From positions 1-64,000 of the forward strand of contig NZ_RQYH01000006.1 of assembly GCF_003860215.1 (NCBI RefSeq): DNA of 64,000 bases. The letters are read 5' to 3'. The stretch is from Desulfovibrio sp. OH1186_COT-070 (GTDB lineage: Bacteria; Desulfobacterota; Desulfovibrionia; Desulfovibrionales; Desulfovibrionaceae). A program made the translations under genes and the position numbers. The notes under the pieces were generated by a model. That model did not search any database. It saw nothing but the letters and a program-made list of their open reading frames with translations, and was not told the origin of the DNA. Of the stretch, positions 59,226-64,000 are shown piece by piece; position 1 is the first letter of the stretch; every line of letters starts with the position of its first letter.

Positions 59226-60688
59226 CACAAGATCTCCTTGGCCGGGAGCCCCAGAAAACGCTCCTGAAGCAGGTTGGCCACATACATCCATTCCAGCCGG
59301 GCCAGCTTGTACTCCAGTTCCGCCTTGATGTGGGCAAGGCGCGCGCTGGTCACGGCCTCCTCCCGCTCCACGAGCAGGGGCAGGTCTTCCATGCCCTGAT
59401 CAAAAGAAATTCTGGTTTCCCTGTGCTGCATGTTTGCCGTGTCAAGGCGCGTGCGGGCGAGCTTCAGTTCTGTCCGGGCAAGGGTCACGCGCTGTTCGGC
59501 CTGCAGCCACTGGTTGGCATAGTCCGTGCGTTTGCGGGCCAGTTCGTGAAAGGCATTGGCCTTGTTCATGCGCGCGGTCTGCACCCCGCGGTATCTGCGC
59601 CCCCAGTCAATGAGCGGGAAGCTGAAGTTCAGGTGCAGAAACCTGTCTTCCGTGCCGCCGCTCGGCTGATACTGCCCCGCGGGGGGGGAACTGTTGAGAA
59701 CCAGGGAAAGATCGGGGATGTACTGCGCCCAGGCCACCATGATATTGTAGTCGGCCAGCTTGATCTGCCCGCGCAAAAGCAGTTGGTCTTCCGTGGACGT
59801 CCAGCGGTCTTCCCAGGTCACGGCGCTGCCGTCAAAATCCTTCAGGATGCCGTCGGCGCTCGCCGTATCCACCTCCAGACGCTGCTGGGGCTCCACCCCC
59901 ACCAGAATCTTGAGGCGGGTGCGCTGCATGATTTCCTGCATGCGCGCCTGCTCCAGTTTGAGGTCAAATTCGCGCTGGCGCTGCTGGGCCACATTGACCG
60001 CCACGCCCTGCCGCCCGTCCACGGCTTCCACCTTCTGCCAGTAGGCCACCAGCTCCTTGCCGATGGGCAGAAGCTCCTTCTGGGCTTCCACAATCTTCTG
60101 CTGGGCCTGCAGTTGCATATAGGCCTGGGCGATTTTGTAGATGGCTTCGCCCATGGCCTTGCGGTGGGTGGAAATGGCCAGATTGACCATGGCTTTTTGG
60201 GCCTGATGGTCAAAATAGGTGCTTACGGGATTGAGAAAATTGGCGGCAAAGCCCACATCCAGTTTGGTCCGGCCGTAATCGCCCGGTTTGTCCCTCTCGC
60301 CTTCATTGAAACGCGTGAGGTTGTTGGACACGGTCACGGTCATGCGGGGCTCGGGCAGATACTTCCAGACGGAATCTGTCAGGGCGACGCGCCTGATTTC
60401 CAGATCCACAGCACTTTTGACCAGCAGGGGTGACTGCTGGATGGCCAGAAACACGCAGTCATCAAAGGCAAACACCTTCTTGGGATCGTAGAGGTCGGGC
60501 ACGGCCGACGCCAATTTTCCCCTGTTTTCCACGGGAACGCCGGGAGCCTCCTCAAGCCAGTGCCGGGCCGGCAACTGCGGGGACTGGAGGCCGGCCTTGG
60601 TGGAAGCACAGGCCGTGAGCAGGAGGCTCAGCAACAGAACACACGGAAGAAACCGGCGAAAACGACAAAAGGCTTGCTCAGTGTACAT
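59225..60688 (-). CDS. TolC/OprM-type outer-membrane efflux lipoprotein
   Basis: A 487-residue outer-membrane factor. A lipoprotein signal has the lipobox LLTAC (Cys at about residue 27). Long helical repeats follow, as in TolC: DDCVFLAIQQSPLLVKSAVDLE, and KAMGEAIYKIAQAYMQLQAQQKIVEAQKEL. A second half repeats the pattern (LNFSFPLIDWGRRYRGVQTARMNKANAFHELARKR). It should form the trimeric channel of a tripartite exporter with the adjacent HlyD-like protein. ATG 60688 has AAGGG upstream. The preceding gene ends 29 nt away. Confidence 0.88.
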   Translation of the reverse strand: MYTEQAFCRFRRFLPCVLLLSLLLTACASTKAGLQSPQLPARHWLEEAPGVPVENRGKLASAVPDLYDPKKVFAFDDCVFLAIQQSPLLVKSAVDLEIRRVALTDSVWKYLPEPRMTVTVSNNLTRFNEGERDKPGDYGRTKLDVGFAANFLNPVSTYFDHQAQKAMVNLAISTHRKAMGEAIYKIAQAYMQLQAQQKIVEAQKELLPIGKELVAYWQKVEAVDGRQGVAVNVAQQRQREFDLKLEQARMQEIMQRTRLKILVGVEPQQRLEVDTASADGILKDFDGSAVTWEDRWTSTEDQLLLRGQIKLADYNIMVAWAQYIPDLSLVLNSSPPAGQYQPSGGTEDRFLHLNFSFPLIDWGRRYRGVQTARMNKANAFHELARKRTDYANQWLQAEQRVTLARTELKLARTRLDTANMQHRETRISFDQGMEDLPLLVEREEAVTSARLAHIKAELEYKLARLEWMYVANLLQERFLGLPAKEIL

Positions 60689-60717
60689 CGGGAACCCTTG
60701 TCTGGTTGTACGGGCTT

Positions 60718-63700
60718 TCAATACGCCGCTTCCTCCGGGGAAGGGCCGTCAAATTCCAGATGGTGCAGCGTCAGAAAGACATTGCCCTGGCTGTCAATAC
60801 CCTGCGCGTCAAAGCGCAGCAGCCTGTCACTGTGCCAGGAACGCCGCACCAGAAGACGCCAGAATCCTGCCGCCCGCGACGGGCCAAACCGCAGAAATCC
60901 CGCCGCGGAAAGCCGCCAGCGGACAAAGCGCCCCACGGCTTCCTCCGCATGGGCAAAGGCATCGCTCCCGCTGTGGGCAACGGCCAAGCGGGCGGCCTGG
61001 ATCACCCCCTCCACGTCCGAAAGGCCCTGATGAGAATATCCGCAATCCCCCCCGGAAGCAAGCGAAAGCTCCGGCGTGCGCACTGTTGCGGCAAACATCC
61101 CGCCGGGCATGGCGGAAAAATCTTCCAGCAAACGCCAGTCCTCTCCCAAGCCCCAGGCTTCGTACACGGCTGTCAGCCAGTCCGGTCGGCCGCCCGGCGC
61201 ACCACAGTCCGGAAATGCGGCAGTGTCCGGCCACAGGGGCGGCAACGCGCCCCGCTCTGCGGCCAGCAGCACCATGCCGTGCGTCACCGGGGACCAGCCA
61301 TCGGCATGGCGGCCGTTGGGCCGCAGGTCACGCACAAAAAGCGCGCCGCGGCACATGCGCGCCATCACGCCGTCCTGTGCCAGCCAGGGCTGGGCGTCCA
61401 GCGTCAGGCGGCACTCGCGGGTGATGCCCGCAGGCAGGGATGGCGGAGCCAAAAAACGCACGTCGGAAAAACCGGCAACCGTCAGCCAGGGCAAAAACTG
61501 GCGCGCGCCTTCCTGCAAGGCTTCCAGCGCCCGGCACACAGGCAGGCAGGGCACCCCGTTTTCCTTTCCGTGGGCAGACAGGGCGGGGTCGGCATAGCGG
61601 GAAAAATGGCAGGCTCCCTGAAACAGGGTGGCTGTGCCCTGGTATGCGGGGGCGGGATCGGGAAAAACCAGGGGAAAATGTGCGGAATTTTCCGCCAGGC
61701 GCAGGGCGTGCGGCACAGGAGGCAACACGCCCTCCGCCGCTTCGGAAAAAAAATCCTCGGGCCGCGCCCAGAGGACGCGATTTTCCGTGCCGTGCGTCAA
61801 CTCCCTGGCCAGCATGTCGCCCCATTCTTCCGCCCCGGCCCTGTCCGCATGGTCTTGCAGCAGGATGGAGCGCGCGGGCACGGCACGCTCCAGGGCCAGG
61901 GCCAGCAGGCTGCGCTCCAGGGCAAAGTCTTTTTCACTCCGGCGCGACTGCGGTGAAAACAGGGAGCAGAAGCAGGCGTAACGCAGGCCGAGGTCACAGG
62001 CCGCGAGCAGCATGCCTTCGAGCAGGCCCCGACAGGCCGCAGCTTTCGCCGTGTCGCAGGGCGGAGCGAGCAAAAGGCCGTCCGGCCTGCCGCAGGACGC
62101 CGCCAGAGCGCGCAGCGCCGCCTCCGCGCCAACCTCTCCCGCCCGCATGTCCCGCGCGGAAAAATCCAGAATTTCCAGACGCGCCCCGGCCCGCGCCAGC
62201 GGAGCGCACACATCCTGCTGGTCGCGCGGCACAGCCAGCACACAGCCCAGCGGAGCCAGCCCGCTCAAAAGAGACGGCAACAAACCATCGTCCAACACGC
62301 AGAGCAGCACATCGCCGCTCTTCAGGGGCAAACCCTGACCGCACGGATCCAGAGGCAAAAGGGGAGGCAGGGCACTCCACCCTGCTCCTTCGCCGGGCGC
62401 AGGGGCCTTGTCCGGCCACAGGCTTGCCGGGGAAAAACGGCAGAGGGGAGTCTGGGGGCCGGTTCGGCGGAGCAGCGGAGGCGGCCCCGCACCCTCGCCG
62501 CCGCGCAAAAGCCCCTGACCGCTTGCCAGCCGCAACAGATCGCCCACGGTGGACACCCGCAGCAGATCCTCAAAATCGAGAGAAATCCCCAGCGCCTTTT
62601 CCACTTCCTGCACGATCAGGGGAAAACGGCTGGATCTGAGCGCCAGATCATGGCGCAAATCCATTTCCGGCCGCAAATCCGCAGCCTGCTTGCCGCAGGC
62701 GCGGGCCAGGATGTCCAGCGCCACGGGCACGGCTTCCGGCGGCGCGCAGGCAACGGCCCCGGTGGGGGCATCCGGCTCCGGATCTGGTGCTGCCCGCCCT
62801 TCCCCGGCCTTCAAAGGCCGGAGACCCATGCGCGGCGCAGGCGCCACGCCGTCGCCTTCCGTGCGCGCCTCCCGCCACCGGGCGGCCACGGCCGCACGCC
62901 GCAGATGCCCCCGGGAATACAGCCACGCACAGGCCTGGCGCAGAGCTTCGGCCTCCCGGCCCTTGCCCCCCGCAGAAAGGCACAGGGCACGCGCTTCATT
63001 GTCGCGCACCAGGCCGCACAGGGTATCCTGCGGTCCCAGTTCCAGAAAGTGACGGATGCCGTCCCTGTTCCACATGGCCTGCACGCACTCTGTCCATCGC
63101 ACGGGATTTTCGTCCAGATCCGCGATATACCGGCAGACGGAAGGCTGGTCTTCAGGATACGGCCCGGTGGTGACGCAGCTCAGCATGGCCCGCGCGGGCG
63201 GGCTCATGTCCAGCGCGTTGAGACGCCGCAGCGAAAGGTCGCGCAGCACGCGCATGCCGGGATGGTGAAAAGCCAGACTCACATTGAGCACAATGGCGGG
63301 GATGCGCCGCGAGCGCAGACTCTTGCGAGCCTCCTGCAGGGCGTTGCGCGGCCCGCCAAGAATAAACTGCCGGGGCGTATTGTAGTTGGATACAGAAAGG
63401 GTCGGCCATGCGGCAAGCACCTCGCGCAGGATTTCACCATCGCCGTGCACCGCCATCATGCCGGTTTCGCGCGTGGCGGCAGCCTCCAACTCGGCCATGT
63501 GTTCGGCCCGCGTGTCCAGAATGTACCAGGCCACCTCCGGCGCATAGACGCCCGCAAAACACAGGGCAATGAGCTCCCCCAGACTGTGCCCGCAAAACAG
63601 CGACGGCCGCAGCCCCAGAGAGGAAAAAACGCTCCACTGGGCCAGTTCCAGCAAAAAAAGATACGGAATCTGCCAGCGGGTCATGCTGATTTTTTCCGCA

Positions 63701-64000
63701 TCGCGCTCGTCCATCAGGCCAAGAACGTCCCAATCCGCCACTGCGGCAATACGGTCCATGGCCGCTCTGGCCACGGGAAAATTGTCATACAATTCGCGCC
63801 CCATGCCCGGCCACACAGAGCCGAGCCCGCAGCACATCACCGCCAGCGGCGGCGGTGGCGCATCGGGCGCAAGCCAGAGGCCGCGCTCGCGCAGGGCGTC
63901 CAGCGACTCCTCGTCGGGATCGGCGGGCAGGGACAGCACCTCCTCCCGCCAGCGGGGATTGGTGGCGGCAAGGCGCCACAGGCGACCCGCCTGCTGTGGC
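60718..64000 (-). CDS. Polyketide/PUFA-synthase-like multidomain protein (5' end beyond window)
   Basis: A partial protein of at least 1093 residues; the frame stays open to the right edge, where residues such as LWRLAATNPRWREE suggest the end of an upstream domain. Seen in order: an acyltransferase domain with GHSLGELIALCFAG (Ser, about residue 139), NYNTPRQFILGGP and LAFHHPGM (His); then an acyl-carrier-like segment (DLRHDLALRSSRFPLIVQEV, about 460-490). A Rossmann-like ketoreductase region follows that lacks clear GGxGxxG and Tyr-Lys motifs (about 550-745). Last is a hot-dog dehydratase-like region with HGKENGVPCLPVCRALEAL (about 800). This order is reminiscent of PUFA-synthase and glycolipid synthases. 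It heads an operon with the TolC-type, HlyD-like and flippase genes. The product is unknown. Confidence 0.8.
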   Translation of the reverse strand, partial: PQQAGRLWRLAATNPRWREEVLSLPADPDEESLDALRERGLWLAPDAPPPPLAVMCCGLGSVWPGMGRELYDNFPVARAAMDRIAAVADWDVLGLMDERDAEKISMTRWQIPYLFLLELAQWSVFSSLGLRPSLFCGHSLGELIALCFAGVYAPEVAWYILDTRAEHMAELEAAATRETGMMAVHGDGEILREVLAAWPTLSVSNYNTPRQFILGGPRNALQEARKSLRSRRIPAIVLNVSLAFHHPGMRVLRDLSLRRLNALDMSPPARAMLSCVTTGPYPEDQPSVCRYIADLDENPVRWTECVQAMWNRDGIRHFLELGPQDTLCGLVRDNEARALCLSAGGKGREAEALRQACAWLYSRGHLRRAAVAARWREARTEGDGVAPAPRMGLRPLKAGEGRAAPDPEPDAPTGAVACAPPEAVPVALDILARACGKQAADLRPEMDLRHDLALRSSRFPLIVQEVEKALGISLDFEDLLRVSTVGDLLRLASGQGLLRGGEGAGPPPLLRRTGPQTPLCRFSPASLWPDKAPAPGEGAGWSALPPLLPLDPCGQGLPLKSGDVLLCVLDDGLLPSLLSGLAPLGCVLAVPRDQQDVCAPLARAGARLEILDFSARDMRAGEVGAEAALRALAASCGRPDGLLLAPPCDTAKAAACRGLLEGMLLAACDLGLRYACFCSLFSPQSRRSEKDFALERSLLALALERAVPARSILLQDHADRAGAEEWGDMLARELTHGTENRVLWARPEDFFSEAAEGVLPPVPHALRLAENSAHFPLVFPDPAPAYQGTATLFQGACHFSRYADPALSAHGKENGVPCLPVCRALEALQEGARQFLPWLTVAGFSDVRFLAPPSLPAGITRECRLTLDAQPWLAQDGVMARMCRGALFVRDLRPNGRHADGWSPVTHGMVLLAAERGALPPLWPDTAAFPDCGAPGGRPDWLTAVYEAWGLGEDWRLLEDFSAMPGGMFAATVRTPELSLASGGDCGYSHQGLSDVEGVIQAARLAVAHSGSDAFAHAEEAVGRFVRWRLSAAGFLRFGPSRAAGFWRLLVRRSWHSDRLLRFDAQGIDSQGNVFLTLHHLEFDGPSPEEAAY

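Overview
The window looks like chromosome of a sulfate-reducing Desulfovibrio-type bacterium (Desulfovibrionales). The main reason is a complete APS-reduction block in its usual order, aprB-aprA-qmoA-qmoB-qmoC-qmoD (4920-13114, minus strand). Supporting signs are the high G+C content of most coding sequence, a B12-dependent ribonucleotide reductase, a CCG-domain menaquinone redox pair, a bacterial PglB and a fli operon. No rRNA, CRISPR array, transposase or integrase was found.

Layout. 1-162: tRNA-Phe (minus) next to an AT-rich left edge. 388-4756: phenylacetate-CoA ligase family enzyme, two small proteins, a YgiQ-type radical SAM protein and SlyX. 4920-13114: the QmoABCD/AprAB block, driven by a good sigma70-like promoter at 13238-13266 with a Rex-like inverted repeat over its -10. 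13640-25773: mostly plus-strand housekeeping and biosynthesis. This part holds a chorismate mutase/EPSP-synthase-like fusion with eroded active-site motifs, a lipoprotein, an aminotransferase, a structured repeat segment, a flagellar hook-family protein, AroE, Nudix, UbiD-like, NadE and GlpX. 25916-28122: V4R-domain protein, a very AT-rich frameshifted gene and a GGDEF diguanylate cyclase. 28180-31141 (minus): PglB oligosaccharyltransferase and RsmG. 31305-41668: FabD, ArgS, SPOR protein, MlaE, RuvC, periplasmic cyclophilin (minus), Bax-inhibitor-like protein, RNase R and MurJ. 42089-45431: membrane cytochrome b plus HdrD-like protein, then GmhB. 45459-52267: FliM (minus), ASKHA/[2Fe-2S] protein, Rsm22-like methyltransferase and NrdJ. 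52347-56760 (minus): era-yggS-fliL-fliN-fliO-fliP-fliQ. 56889-64000 (minus): a polyketide/PUFA-synthase-like megaenzyme running off the right edge, followed without gaps by a TolC-type lipoprotein, an HlyD-like adaptor and a MOP-family flippase.

How the genes work together. AprAB reduces APS to sulfite with electrons that QmoABC draws from menaquinol; QmoD is the poorly understood promoter-distal partner. The 42089-44635 pair probably exchanges electrons between the quinone pool and a cytoplasmic thiol/disulfide or ferredoxin-like partner. The least familiar assembly is at the right edge: a lipid or polyketide synthase arranged as an operon with a tripartite-type exporter that has a flippase where an ABC or RND pump is expected. 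Other points worth checking are the fusion at 13640, the stem-loop-rich segment at 17254-17476, the A-tract frameshift at about 26863, and terminator-like hairpins that overlap the likely starts of the ygiQ-type and rnr genes.
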